This document shows, piece after piece, positions 50,319 through 59,014 of a DNA stretch of 64,000 nt. The translations under genes and the position numbers were made by a program. The notes below the pieces were generated by a model. The model worked only from the letters and a program-made list of their open reading frames with translations, had not been told where the DNA came from and did not search any database. The stretch comes from an uncultured Opitutaceae bacterium (GTDB lineage Bacteria > Verrucomicrobiota > Verrucomicrobiia > Opitutales > Opitutaceae), in contig CAIYUN010000038.1 of NCBI GenBank assembly GCA_903929355.1, forward strand, positions 19,573 to 83,572. Reading direction: 5' to 3'. Position 1 is the first letter of the stretch. Each line of letters starts with the position of its first letter.

Positions 50319-51167
50319 TCACGGCCGGAACCCCTCCCGCCAGACCTTGGCCCTCTCCAGGCGGGTCGTGACCTCGGGCCAGTCACGGTTTTCGAGCGCG
50401 GTCTGCATGGCGTGCAGTTCGTCCTGAAACCGCCGCAACGCGCGCAGAACCTCGTCGTGGTTTTGCTCGAGGATCGCCCGCCAGATGCGAGGATCACTCG
50501 CGGCAATGCGGGTGGTGTCGCGCAGGCCGCCGCCGGCATAATTCCGCCACCCCGGAGTTTTTTGCGCGAGGAAGCCGCCCAGCACCGAGGCCAGCACCTG
50601 GGGCAGATGGCTGATGTGCGCGACGATCTCGTCGTGGGTGTCGGGGGTCAGGGTCACCACCTCCGCCCCCAATTCGTGCCAAAATTTCACCACCGTTTCG
50701 ACCGCGGCCGGGTCGGTCTCCGGGAGCGGAGTGACAAAGCAGGTCCGGTGGTCAAAGAGAGCGGCGGAGGCGTGCTCCCAGCCGGTTTTTTCCGAACCGG
50801 CCATCGGGTGCGAGCCGACGAAATGCGCGCGGGGCGCGAGCGCGGCGTGGCCGAGGCGGGAGATCTCGCCCTTCACACTGCCCACATCGGTGACGATGCT
50901 CCCGGGCGCCAGCTGCGGGGCGATGAGGCGCGTGAGGTCGACGATCTTGTCCACGGGTGCGGCAATGACGACCAGTTCGGCGCCGGCGGCGGCGGCCCCG
51001 GGCGTGTCGGCCACGGCGTCGCACCACGGCTGCCCGCCCAGGGCGAGACGCGACTCGGGCCGGCGCGACCAGACCACGATGCGGCGGGCCAGGCCATGCG
51101 CACGCGCGGCCTGGGCGACAGAACCGCCGAGCAGGCCGGGGGCGAGGATGGCAAGTTTTTCCAGCAC
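50319..51167 (-). CDS. tyrA: Prephenate dehydrogenase
   Basis: A 282-residue protein is read from the GTG at 51167 (VLEKLAILAPGLLGGSVAQA). This converts prephenate to 4-hydroxyphenylpyruvate with NAD(P). The Rossmann GxGxxG is altered at its first Gly (APGLLGG), while ELVVIAAPVDKIVDL and VTDVGSVKGEI, SHPMAGSEKTGWEHA are intact. It continues LPETDPAAVETVVKFWHELG and ends with a C-terminal helical dimerisation part. A longer frame to 51260 exists but adds a basic segment unlike the family. It lies upstream of aroA, 146 bp apart. Confidence 0.88.
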   Translation of the reverse strand: MLEKLAILAPGLLGGSVAQAARAHGLARRIVVWSRRPESRLALGGQPWCDAVADTPGAAAAGAELVVIAAPVDKIVDLTRLIAPQLAPGSIVTDVGSVKGEISRLGHAALAPRAHFVGSHPMAGSEKTGWEHASAALFDHRTCFVTPLPETDPAAVETVVKFWHELGAEVVTLTPDTHDEIVAHISHLPQVLASVLGGFLAQKTPGWRNYAGGGLRDTTRIAASDPRIWRAILEQNHDEVLRALRRFQDELHAMQTALENRDWPEVTTRLERAKVWREGFRP

Positions 51168-51265
51168 GCCGGATGGAAACCTGTGGCGCGGGTGGTTGTC
51201 GAGAAGATCGGGGCGGGATTGCCTTTTGCCCCCGCCCACCCTTTGCTGACCGTTCGCCATCCCGC

Positions 51266-53023
51266 ATGAGAATCACCCTTGCCCACCTCGCCGCCGCCAT
51301 CGCCCGCCACTGGGGCTGGCTCATGGCCGCGCTGGCCCTGGCGGTGCTCGTGGGCGGCAATTACTACATGGCCGCGCAACGGCCAAAGCCGGCGGCCCAG
51401 GAGGCGGTCCGGCTGCTCCAGCCCAACGATCCGGCAATCCTGAAACTGGCCGCCGAGGCGAACGCGCTGGAAAAGGCCTACCAAGCGGGCGTTGGCGCCG
51501 CGGCACCCGATCCGGCCGCCGTGGCCGCTTTGACGCAGGCCGTGCAAAAGCAGCGCCAGCTCACTGGCCTGCTGGCGAGCACCGACAGCCGGCAGCTTGA
51601 CCGCCTGGCGCAACTCGAGTCCGAGCTGGCGGGTGCCCATGCACAGGAAAATGTGAGCCGCATCGACCAACTGGCGCGCGAGGGGCAGCAGGCGCTCGCC
51701 GCAGGCCACCTCCCCGAGGCGGACCCCAAGCTGCACGAGGCGCTGCGGCTCCAGCATGAGGTCAACGCCAGCCCCGCGCCGTCCCGGTACAAGAACACGG
51801 CCCGCGAGAGCGACCTCCAGCAGGCGGTCGCCGTCGTCGAAACCGAACCGCTGCACCGGGAGCTGGAGGATCTGCTGGCGGCCGCCCGGGCGGCGGCGCA
51901 ACAACACCAGCCGTCCGCCGCCCACGCCGACTTCGTGAAGGCGCGCAGCCTCCAGGGGCGCATCAACCGCGACCACCCGACCTCCCCGTATGCCAACGTG
52001 GCCGCCGAGAACGACATCAACGCAGAAATTGAGACGGTGGCCGCGGAGGATCTCCGCGCCCAGAGCGAGGCGGCGGAGCAGGCCGGGGACCAGGCGATGG
52101 CTGCGGGCCACACCCCCGAGGCGGCCGCCGCCTATGGGCAGGCCCGCGCCAGGCAATTGGAAATCAACGATAAATACAAACTCAGCCGGGTCGTGTCGGA
52201 AGAGCGCGCCGCCACCTTGGAAACCAAGCGCCAGACCGCTGCCTCCATCCCCACCGCCGAACTGCTGGCCGGACAGGAGCAGACCATCATCGACCTGCTC
52301 CGCCGCCGTTTGCCGGCGGAGGCCACCCCTAAAATCTCCGAGGCCGCCCGTACGATGGGCAAGCTGGCGTCCACCTTCCCGGCGAGCCGGCGGCTCGATC
52401 CCGCGCTGAAAACCCGGCTCGACTATCTCGCCTCGCGCGGCGACCGCCTCCCGGAGATCCAGCGTCTGGTTTTCGATAATCTGCTCCCGGTGCCCGGCAC
52501 CCCCGGCCACCTCCTGCTGAAAACCGAGGTCACCCAGACGCTGTATCAGCTGGTGACCAGCGCCGGTCCCAGCCGCAACGCCGGTCCCGGTCTGCCGGTG
52601 GACTCGGTGAGCTGGCTTGACGCCCAAGCCTTCTGCACGCGGCTCTCCTGGCTGCTTGGCCGGCCCGCGCGGCTGCCGGACGAGGCGGAATTTCGTGCGG
52701 CGCTCGGCCCCAACACCGGGGCCGGAGTGTGGGGCCATGAAAACAGCCCGGACACGACGCAGCCGGCAGGCCGGCAGACGCCGAACGCCGCCGGATTTTT
52801 CGACCTGTTGGGCAATGTGGCGGAGTGGCTGGCCGCCGACGACGCGGCGGCCGAGGCCACCGTGGCGGGGGGCAGTTATCTCGACCCCCGGTCCGCCTTG
52901 CTGCAGGTGCCGGTGGAACCACGCGCCAAGAACGACCGGGGGCGCCACATCGGCTTCCGGTTTGTGGTCGAAGAATCTCCGTCTGCACCGGCGGCGCCGG
53001 TCAATGCCACCACCGCACCCTGA
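51266..53023 (+). CDS. Membrane-anchored coiled-coil protein with FGE/SUMF1-like C-terminal domain
   Basis: The protein is 585 residues. One N-terminal membrane helix (WGWLMAALALAVLVGGNYY) anchors a long Ala/Glu/Gln-rich helical region (residues about 50-380) likely forming coiled coil or TPR-like helices. The last 180 residues contain FGE-sulfatase signatures: LPVDSVSWLDAQAFCTRLSW, LPDEAEFRAAL, FFDLLGNVAEWL, AGGSYLDPRSALL and RHIGFRFVVE. FGE-like domains either make formylglycine or are catalytically silent. The paired cysteines of true FGE are not obvious, so a structural role is more likely. Confidence 0.8.
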   Translation: MRITLAHLAAAIARHWGWLMAALALAVLVGGNYYMAAQRPKPAAQEAVRLLQPNDPAILKLAAEANALEKAYQAGVGAAAPDPAAVAALTQAVQKQRQLTGLLASTDSRQLDRLAQLESELAGAHAQENVSRIDQLAREGQQALAAGHLPEADPKLHEALRLQHEVNASPAPSRYKNTARESDLQQAVAVVETEPLHRELEDLLAAARAAAQQHQPSAAHADFVKARSLQGRINRDHPTSPYANVAAENDINAEIETVAAEDLRAQSEAAEQAGDQAMAAGHTPEAAAAYGQARARQLEINDKYKLSRVVSEERAATLETKRQTAASIPTAELLAGQEQTIIDLLRRRLPAEATPKISEAARTMGKLASTFPASRRLDPALKTRLDYLASRGDRLPEIQRLVFDNLLPVPGTPGHLLLKTEVTQTLYQLVTSAGPSRNAGPGLPVDSVSWLDAQAFCTRLSWLLGRPARLPDEAEFRAALGPNTGAGVWGHENSPDTTQPAGRQTPNAAGFFDLLGNVAEWLAADDAAAEATVAGGSYLDPRSALLQVPVEPRAKNDRGRHIGFRFVVEESPSAPAAPVNATTAP

Positions 53024-53178
53024 CGCGACGCCCTCCGTCGCGCATCATTGACCCCGACCGCGACGGCGGCGACGCGGCTCCATCACTTCAAGCCAGCGCG
53101 TTGAGGTCAACGCGCTCCACCAGCCAATCCCGGCGTGCCGGCCAGTATTGGGTTGTCACCGCCGCCCGGCCCGGCAGC

Positions 53179-53310
53179 ATGACCCCGATGGATGAGCCCG
53201 CACCCAACCCCACCACCGACGGAAACGCCCGCCGGGCCCGGAGACTATTGCTCCTGCTCATGGCGGTGTTTATCGTGCTGCCCTGGTTGGTCTTGCTGCT
53301 GCGCCACTGA
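53179..53310 (+). CDS. 43-residue small membrane protein
   Basis: A short frame, MTPMDEPAPNPTTDGNARRA, then RRLLLLLMAVFIVLPWLVLLLRH. It has an acidic, Pro-rich N-terminus, a basic patch and one strongly hydrophobic helix, in the manner of small single-span membrane proteins. It ends 9 bp before the PIN/TRAM gene and could be its coupled leader. ATG 53188 is an alternative start. Confidence 0.5.
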   Translation: MTPMDEPAPNPTTDGNARRARRLLLLLMAVFIVLPWLVLLLRH

Positions 53311-53319
53311 GCCCACCTC

Positions 53320-54345
53320 ATGAACAAGGCCCTGCTCCCCATCCGCCTGGTTTTCGTCGCGCTGTGCGCGGCGGCCGGCTGGCTCGTGTGCTATACCATC
53401 CAGGACTGGGACAACCATCGCGCGCTGGCCCTGTTCATCGGCCTGTCCATCGGCGTCCTCGTCGTGCTGGTGGATGTGATGCTCAAGGGGTTTTCGCTGC
53501 GGGCGCTGTCGGCGGTCACCTTTGGCATCGCCGTGGGCGCGCTGATCGCCTACCTGGTCGGCACCTCCCCTTTGCTGGACCAGGGCGATCCGGCCATCAT
53601 CTACCTGGTGCGCCTGGCCCTGTTCATCGTCGTGCCCTATCTTTGCACGGTCATCGCCTTGCGCGGCAAGGACGAGTTCAACCTCGTCATCCCGTATGTG
53701 CGTTTCGTGCCGCATGACGTGGACACCCCGCTCGTGGTGGTGGACACCAGCGCACTGATCGACGGGCGCATCGCCCGGGTGTGCCAGACGGGGTTTCTCG
53801 GCGCGGCGCTCGTCATCCCCTCCTTTGTGCTGCGGGAGCTGCAGGGCGTGGCCGACTCCGACGACCTGCACAAGCAGGCGCGCGGCCGGCGCGGCCTGGA
53901 GGTGCTCAACGAGCTGCGCAAGCTGCCGCAGCTCGACCTGCGCATCAACGAGAGCGAGGTCAAGGCCTCCTCCGACATGGACGCGAAGCTCGTCTTCCTC
54001 GCGCAGTCAATGAAGGCCAAGCTGCTCACCACCGACTACAACCTCGCCAAGCTGGCCGAGTTTCACGGGGTGCCCTGGCTCAACCTCCACACCCTCGCGC
54101 AGGCGTTGCGCCCCGAGCTGGTGCTCGGGGAGACGCTGGAGGTCGAACTGGTCAAGCCCGGCAAGGACGAAGGCCAGGCGGTCGGCTATCTGGAGGATGG
54201 CTCGATGGTGGTGGTCAACAACGGCCGCCCCGCCCTGGGACATCGCGTCGGCGTGGAAATTGTGAGCGTGCTGCCGACTGCGGGTGGCAAGATGGTGTTC
54301 GCCCGGCTGACCGGCGGCCCGGAAGCCCCGCGCGCGGCCAAGTGA
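53320..54345 (+). CDS. PIN/TRAM domain membrane protein (YacL-like)
   Basis: This 341-residue protein combines four N-terminal membrane helices (about residues 5-105) with a cytoplasmic PIN domain whose acidic site is VVDTSALIDGRI, MDAKLVFLAQ and TTDYNLAKLA. The C-terminal TRAM-like RNA-binding domain is LVLGETLEVELVKPGKDEGQ with GYLEDGSMVVVNNG. The family is common in Firmicutes and other phyla (YacL) and is thought to process RNA. Its start MNKALLPIRLVFVAL directly follows the small membrane protein. Confidence 0.88.
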   Translation: MNKALLPIRLVFVALCAAAGWLVCYTIQDWDNHRALALFIGLSIGVLVVLVDVMLKGFSLRALSAVTFGIAVGALIAYLVGTSPLLDQGDPAIIYLVRLALFIVVPYLCTVIALRGKDEFNLVIPYVRFVPHDVDTPLVVVDTSALIDGRIARVCQTGFLGAALVIPSFVLRELQGVADSDDLHKQARGRRGLEVLNELRKLPQLDLRINESEVKASSDMDAKLVFLAQSMKAKLLTTDYNLAKLAEFHGVPWLNLHTLAQALRPELVLGETLEVELVKPGKDEGQAVGYLEDGSMVVVNNGRPALGHRVGVEIVSVLPTAGGKMVFARLTGGPEAPRAAK

Positions 54346-54394
54346 AGCCGGCAACCCTGCCGGCCATCAATCTTCAGGCCTAAAACCTCAGCAA

Positions 54395-54571
54395 GGTGAC
54401 ACAGAGTTCACAGAGTTCGTACATAGAGTTCACAGAGTAAGTCACTTACGTAATTGGGACGCAAGCGTGAGGCTCCCACCCGGCGGGTGACACCAAAATC
54501 TCCGGTCCAGCCGATGTATTCCTCTGTGAACTCGACATTTTCCTCTGTGGTCTCTGTGACCAACTCCCGAA
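54395..54571. repeat. Filler-type tandem/inverted repeat between convergent genes
   Basis: The left part, GGTGACACAGAGTTCACAGAG, is repeated as AGAGTTCACAGAG to 54438. The right part CCTCTGTGAACTCGACATTT with CCTCTGTGGTCTCTGTGACC (to 54571) is the reverse complement of the same words. The unit CACAGAGTTCACAGAG lies between the convergent genes ending at 54345 and 54588 and could act as terminator. Confidence 0.65.
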
Positions 54572-54587
54572 TTTAGGTTAGGCTGAG

Positions 54588-55037
54588 TCAGGAAGTTCCG
54601 CCCCCGCCTGCCGACGTCCCGGCACGGTTGGCGGGCAGGTGTTGCGGCAGGAAAAAATAATAGCTCATCAGCCACCAACTGCGCGAGGAACGGTAAAACA
54701 ACGCGGGAAACACGACCGCGCCAGCGATGGCCAGGACGGCGGCCGTCCGGTCGGAAAGTTCGTCATAATACCACAGCAGCGCGACCGGGCTCAGGATGAA
54801 GACCAGCGTGATGCCGTAGTTGAGCGACATCGAGCCCAGGAAAAAGCCCTCGTCGCGCTCAATGTTGAGCCCGCACGCGGGGCACTCCCGGTTGAGCGCG
54901 ATGAGCCGGCCCGGCTGAAACAGGGTCTTGGCCCCGCAGTTGGGGCAGCAGTGGGTGAGGCCGCGAACGACAATCTGGCCGCGTGTGACAGGCATGGGGC
55001 CAGCAAAAGGCGCTTCCCGGTCGGAGGAAAGCGCCAT
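54588..55037 (-). CDS. DUF983 protein with zinc-ribbon N-terminus
   Basis: The protein has 149 residues. Two CxxC pairs (HCCPNCGAKTLF and RECPACGLNIERDEG) form a zinc ribbon, followed by two membrane helices (YGITLVFILSPVALLWYY and TAAVLAIAGAVVFPALFY). This is the DUF983 pattern, often near cytochrome oxidase genes; none is here. ATG 55037 is used, but ATG 54995 is also possible. A longer frame upstream runs through the heptamer repeats and is not real. Confidence 0.78.
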   Translation of the reverse strand: MALSSDREAPFAGPMPVTRGQIVVRGLTHCCPNCGAKTLFQPGRLIALNRECPACGLNIERDEGFFLGSMSLNYGITLVFILSPVALLWYYDELSDRTAAVLAIAGAVVFPALFYRSSRSWWLMSYYFFLPQHLPANRAGTSAGGGGTS

Positions 55038-55075
55038 TGTGAGACCGGATAGGTTTGGGTCAGTGCGTCCGTCCT

Positions 55076-55203
55076 CTGACATCTGATCTCTGACCTCTGA
55101 CCTCTGATCTCTGACCTCTGATCTCTGACGTCTGACATCTGATCTCTGACGTCTGACCTCTGATCTCTGACGTCTGACCTCTGGTCTCTGACGTCTGACC
55201 TCT
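55076..55203. repeat. Tandem heptamer repeat array (about 18 copies)
   Basis: The 7-bp unit CTGAYNT (CTGACAT, CTGATCT, CTGACCT, CTGACGT, with a CTGGTCT variant) runs without spacers. It lies just past the tsf stop and before the DUF983 start. Read on the other strand it is the same unit family as the in-frame insert in the NRPS gene at 39928. Confidence 0.9.
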
Positions 55204-55215
55204 GGCTCCCAGCCC

Positions 55216-55809
55216 TCAGGCTCCAAGCTGGTAGCGCACAAACCGGCGAATCTGGATATTCTCACCCGTCTTGGCGATCCGCTCGGCCAGCACTTCCTTC
55301 ACGCTTTTTTCGGGCAGCTTGACGAACGGCTGGTCGAGCAGCACGACGGTCGAGTAAAACTTTTCCAGCTTGCCCTCGACGATCTTCTGGACGGCGGCGG
55401 GCGGCTTGCCCAGCACCTGCGCGCCGGCGATCTCGCGCTCCTGCGTGAGATCGGCCTCCGGCACCGCGTCGCGCGTGACATACAGCGGGCTCGCTGCGGC
55501 GATCTGCAGACACAGGTCGCGCACAAAGGCCTTGAAATCCTCGTTGCGGGCGACGAAGTCGGTCTCGCAGTTGACCTCGATCATCACGCCCACCTTGCCG
55601 CCGAGGTGGATGTAGCTCTCGATCACGCCCTCGCGGGCCGAACGGCCGGCGAGCTTGTCCACCTTGGCCCCGAGCTTTTTGCGCAGGACCGTGACGGCCT
55701 CCTCCAGGTGCCCGTTGGACTCGGTGAGGGCCTTTTTGCAGTCGAGGAGACCGGCGCCGGTCTTCTCGCGCAGTTCGCTGACCATTTGGGCGGTGATGAC
55801 GTTGCTCAT
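55216..55809 (-). CDS. tsf: Elongation factor Ts
   Basis: A 197-residue nucleotide-exchange factor for EF-Tu, shorter than the E. coli protein (283) but like the compact forms of other phyla. It has the N-terminal UBA-like helices (MVSELREKTGAGLLDCKKAL), the TDFV motif within VNCETDFVARNEDF, and the C-terminal core SVKEVLAERIAKTGENIQI. The start is ATG 55809; ATG 55839 would add ten unlike residues. It is downstream of rpsB, as usual. Confidence 0.95.
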   Translation of the reverse strand: MSNVITAQMVSELREKTGAGLLDCKKALTESNGHLEEAVTVLRKKLGAKVDKLAGRSAREGVIESYIHLGGKVGVMIEVNCETDFVARNEDFKAFVRDLCLQIAAASPLYVTRDAVPEADLTQEREIAGAQVLGKPPAAVQKIVEGKLEKFYSTVVLLDQPFVKLPEKSVKEVLAERIAKTGENIQIRRFVRYQLGA

Positions 55810-55835
55810 GGAAAAAATCCCGGGGGCTGCGCCGC

Positions 55836-56735
55836 TCAAGCCTTGGGCGCGGCAATCTTCTTGCGCGCGACCGGCTTCTTTTTCGGGGTGATGCTCTCGC
55901 CCTCGACCTCGGCGACGAGGCTGGCGGGCAGCGAAACCTTGGACAAGTCCACCTCGCCCTCGGGGGCGATCTCGATGCCGGAGGCCTCGGCCACCTCGGC
56001 GCTGGCGGCCTTGAGGTCGGACTGCCCGCGGGCGGCGCGGCGGGAGTCGCGCTGGGCGAGACCCGACTGGATGGCGCCGATGACGGCCTCGACAATGATC
56101 CGGATGGATTTCACCGCATCATCGTTGCCCGGGATGGGATGCGACAGCTTGGTCGGGTCGGAATTGGTGTCCACTAGGCCCACGCAGGGGATGCCGCAGC
56201 GCGCGGCCTCGGCGACAGCGATGGCCTCATGGGAGCCGTCCACGATGAACATCGCGGCGGGCAGGTCGCCCATCTCGATGATGCCGGAGAAATTCTTGGT
56301 CATGCGCACCATCTCGCGCCGGATGGCGGCCTGTTCCTTGGCCGCGAGCTTGGCGAGGTCGCCGCCGGTCTCCATCTGCTGGTATTTCTTGAACTTGGCG
56401 ATGGACTTCTTGACGGTGGCAAAATTGGTGAGCGTGCCGCCCAGCCAGCGGTCCACGCAAAAAGGCATGTTGGTGGCGCTGGCGGCCTCGCGGATGATGT
56501 CGCGGGCCTGGCGCTTGGTCCCGACGAGGAGAACTTTCCCGCCGTTGGCGACGGTGTCCTCGAGAAAGGCGGAGGCCTTGGCGAGTGCCTCATGGGTCCG
56601 ACCGAGGTCGATGATGGTGATGCCCTGGCGGTGGGCGAAAACGTAGGGCTTGGAGCGGGGGTTCCAGCGGCGGGTTTGGTGCCCGAAATGGACGCCGGCA
56701 TCGAGCAGGTCTTTGGGAGTGATGGCGAGGGACAT
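55836..56735 (-). CDS. rpsB: 30S ribosomal protein S2
   Basis: The 299-residue protein contains all S2 marks: LLDAGVHFGHQTRRWNPRSK, HRQGITIIDLGRT, VLLVGTKRQARDII, PFCVDRWLGGTLTNF and VDTNSDPTKLSHPIPGNDDA. It is longer than the bacterial average (about 240-260) because of a C-terminal extension from residue 235 that ends PKKKPVARKKIAAPKA, a basic tail. It precedes tsf by 26 bp in the usual rpsB-tsf operon. Confidence 0.97.
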   Translation of the reverse strand: MSLAITPKDLLDAGVHFGHQTRRWNPRSKPYVFAHRQGITIIDLGRTHEALAKASAFLEDTVANGGKVLLVGTKRQARDIIREAASATNMPFCVDRWLGGTLTNFATVKKSIAKFKKYQQMETGGDLAKLAAKEQAAIRREMVRMTKNFSGIIEMGDLPAAMFIVDGSHEAIAVAEAARCGIPCVGLVDTNSDPTKLSHPIPGNDDAVKSIRIIVEAVIGAIQSGLAQRDSRRAARGQSDLKAASAEVAEASGIEIAPEGEVDLSKVSLPASLVAEVEGESITPKKKPVARKKIAAPKA

Positions 56736-56912
56736 GGTGTTGATCTATGTTTCAGACAGGACACAGGCCGGCCAATGGGCCGCCTTGCGATCAGGTTTGA
56801 GGGTGGTGGTTGAGGAGGAGGGAACGGACCCTTGCAGGGACCAGAGCGGTCCAGTCCAGAGAGCCGGCGGGCGGCTGGCAAGCGCGAAGTTGCGGAAAAG
56901 GCAAAATGACCG

Positions 56913-56941
56913 TTGACAGACGGCGCGGGCGGCTGCACCAT
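56913..56941 (+). promoter_or_regulatory. Promoter of the initiator tRNA
   Basis: A perfect -35, TTGACA (56913-56918), a 17-bp spacer and a weak -10, CACCAT (56936-56941), place transcription start near 56948, 9 bases before the tRNA 5' end. The -10 is poor, so the call rests mainly on -35 and spacing. Confidence 0.55.
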
Positions 56942-56956
56942 GGCTCTCCCATTCGT

Positions 56957-57036
<80 letters not shown>

Positions 57037-57041
57037 GATAA

Positions 57042-57080
57042 GACTCTCGGCAACAATACGTTGCGAGAGTCGTTTTATTT
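57042..57080 (+). terminator. Terminator after tRNA-fMet (inside island 2)
   Basis: GACTCTCG (57042-57049) pairs with CGAGAGTC (57064-57071), and inner CAAC (57051-57054) pairs with GTTG (57060-57063). GTTTTATTT follows. This strong intrinsic terminator lies just inside the attachment repeat, so it was brought by the island. Confidence 0.85.
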
Positions 57081-57135
57081 AGGGCTTGCGCTGCGGAGCC
57101 GCTTAATTCTGGTTTGTCTAACAGTTTTCTAACAA

Positions 57136-57291
57136 ATGGGCACCAAATCTGCACGCGCACGTAGGAAATCCCTGTCCAAGGACTGGCCGGCTGTGGTCAA
57201 GATCGGCTCGGTCGAGGCGAAGATCTACCGTCACCGCAAGCACGGCGCGTACCGTCGGCAATGCCTATTTCGGGAATTACTCGGTTTTTGA
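57136..57291 (+). pseudogene. N-terminal stub of a site-specific integrase
   Basis: The 51-codon frame starts MGTKSARARRKSLSKDWPAV and continues VKIGSVEAKIYRHRKHGAYR to a TGA. The part KIGSVEAKIYRHRKHG resembles the first strand of integrase arm-binding domains of verrucomicrobial tRNA islands. About residue 40 the sequence departs, where it meets the secreted-protein fragment. The catalytic domain is absent, so the element has lost its own integrase. Confidence 0.6.
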
Positions 57292-57592
57292 CGGGAAGAC
57301 ATTATTAGGGATTGCCGCTTTGCCGGAACCAGCTGCGCAAAATTTGCTCGCTCCATACTACAGCACTTCCACCACCAGTGCTGCGGCCAAAACGGCGGCC
57401 GAGAATTCCTATGGCGGCGACGGCTGCGTTCCGGAAGCGAGTCAACATTTCACCAACATGTCCGGGTTTGGAGGCACTGCGGTTTCGCCACTCGCCAAGA
57501 ATGACGGCACTATAGTGCACACGGACGCACCGAAGCAGTCGGCTGATTTAATCGCTCAACTCAAAGTTTTGGTGTCAAACTGGTTCCCATGA
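57251..57592 (+). pseudogene. C-terminal fragment of an exported protein, joined to the integrase stub
   Basis: In another frame, 113 codons run from the junction near 57250 (TVGNAYFGNYSVFDGKTLLG, then NLLAPYYSTSTTSAAAK) to a stop at 57590-57592 that overlaps the ATG of the next gene. The visible part has no start codon of its own apart from TTG at 57320. It looks like the C-terminal end of a secreted enzyme or structural protein; the family is not recognised. Confidence 0.5.
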
Positions 57593-58707
57593 AATCTCAA
57601 AGCAAAGTCATTTTCGGAGCGCTTGCGGTGTTGCTGGCCGTTGGGATTGCCCTCTGGTCGCAGAAACAGTTGCCACCAGCCCCTGTGCCCACGTCGAGCG
57701 CATCATCCAAACCACTATTGACGCCAGCGGTTCCAGAGCCAAACCCCAAGGAGCTGCTGGCGTCAATAGCCCAGCCAAAACCGGTGACACCCCCAAGCAC
57801 CGGCGACCAGCGCCCCTTTGCAAAAATGGGCGTTTTGGAACGTGATGCGATCTTGGATGAGATCGCGAAAAAGGATTTACCCGCCATTTTTCAAGCTATG
57901 CTCGACGCGGGACGGGTGGAGCATGATCCGAGGAAGCAGTCAGCTCTTGCGACGACATTCGCGGGAGCTTTGCACGAAAGAACACCAACTCCCGAGTTCC
58001 TCGTGCAATTGCGAAAGTTTATCGAAGACAAATCAAACCCCTCGCTTGAGCGAGACACGCTGGTTGGAGCCCTCGCAATGGCCGCAACCACCGACACCGC
58101 CAATTTTTTCCTTAACTTGGCCACTACCTCGTCCGACAAACAGTTGCGAGAGTCCGCCGCCGGCGGACTGAGCGAAATTCGTGGCGCGACTCATGAAGAT
58201 CTCGCCCCGGCGATCGAAAAATTGTGGCGCGAATCCAACGACGAGATCGTTGTAACAGCCATGTCCTTGACGATGACGAAGGTGGGAGCATCGAGCAGCA
58301 TGGAACTGCTGGTGTCGGCTGCACTGGCTAAAGACGGGGCAGACGATATGAGGAAGCACGCGGCTTTGAACGCGCTGGAAACTGCCACTATCTTGAACGA
58401 TCATGCCGTGCCACCGCTTGCTGCCCGGCTGGCGAATCAATCGCCCGCTAGCGTGGCGAGCAAGATGGCCGGCGCCACGCTGGCCCGTATCAGCCGGCCC
58501 ACCGCTGCCCAAGCCTTGATTACCTGGCTTCAGGACGCCAATTCTAGCGCAGCCCCGCTTGTGCACGACTATTTGGTTCGCACTCAATATGCAGAAATCT
58601 GGGAGTTGGCGCTTGATCCGTCGGTTCCGTTCCGCAGTGAGGCCAACCGTGAAGCAATCCGAGCCAGCTTGGCGCAACTCAAGGCCAGCTACAAGTCTGG
58701 ACCTTAA
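57589..58707 (+). CDS. Exported HEAT-repeat-like protein, island 2 cargo
   Basis: The protein has 372 residues, with an N-terminal anchor VIFGALAVLLAVGIALW, then a Pro-rich linker and about 270 helical residues with HEAT-like periodicity (TLVGALAMAATTDTANFFLN, QLRESAAGGLSEIRG, KHAALNALETATILN, KMAGATLARISRPTAAQALI). The base composition is less GC-rich than the flanking core genes, consistent with acquisition. The start codon overlaps the stop of the upstream fragment (ATGA), so it may once have been coupled to it. The function is unknown. Confidence 0.65.
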   Translation: MKSQSKVIFGALAVLLAVGIALWSQKQLPPAPVPTSSASSKPLLTPAVPEPNPKELLASIAQPKPVTPPSTGDQRPFAKMGVLERDAILDEIAKKDLPAIFQAMLDAGRVEHDPRKQSALATTFAGALHERTPTPEFLVQLRKFIEDKSNPSLERDTLVGALAMAATTDTANFFLNLATTSSDKQLRESAAGGLSEIRGATHEDLAPAIEKLWRESNDEIVVTAMSLTMTKVGASSSMELLVSAALAKDGADDMRKHAALNALETATILNDHAVPPLAARLANQSPASVASKMAGATLARISRPTAAQALITWLQDANSSAAPLVHDYLVRTQYAEIWELALDPSVPFRSEANREAIRASLAQLKASYKSGP

Positions 58708-59014
58708 TGCGTAGAGCGGTCTGTATCCGACGAGGTCTCATCACTCCTTGTAGTAAAAGATCAAAGGTGATGCCGCTGTAAGCGTCGTCCCGGGTGCCCC
58801 CTTGACAGATACGTCATTACCGGGAGCTGCGCCGACTTGAGCGGAATGGATATCCCGTAACTACGGGAACTACGACCTGCTGGTGGCGGGTGGTTGCCAC
58901 TGCGAGGGGGTATGGGTCCGAACCGCCGCGCCCGAGCGCGACCGGCGGTTGCCAGCGTGCCGCAACAGCCCCCCATTCCGTGCTACATACCCTTGATAGG
59001 ACCTATTCGTCCTA
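58708..59014. other. Interval downstream of RepA-like gene
   Basis: There is no confident gene. A perfect hairpin, GATAGGAC (58995-59002) with GTCCTATC (59009-59016) around 6 nt, overlaps the stop of the RepA-like frame. A minus-strand frame 58870-59112 is described separately. Confidence 0.5.

Noticed and set aside
55076..55203. CRISPR array
   Set aside because: The repeats are 7 bp and contiguous, with no spacers and no cas genes in the window.
54588..55265. Extended DUF983 protein with an R-R-Q-R-S-E-V repeat domain
   Set aside because: The N-terminal repeat comes from translation of the heptamer array and part of tsf; the family begins near 55037 or 54995.
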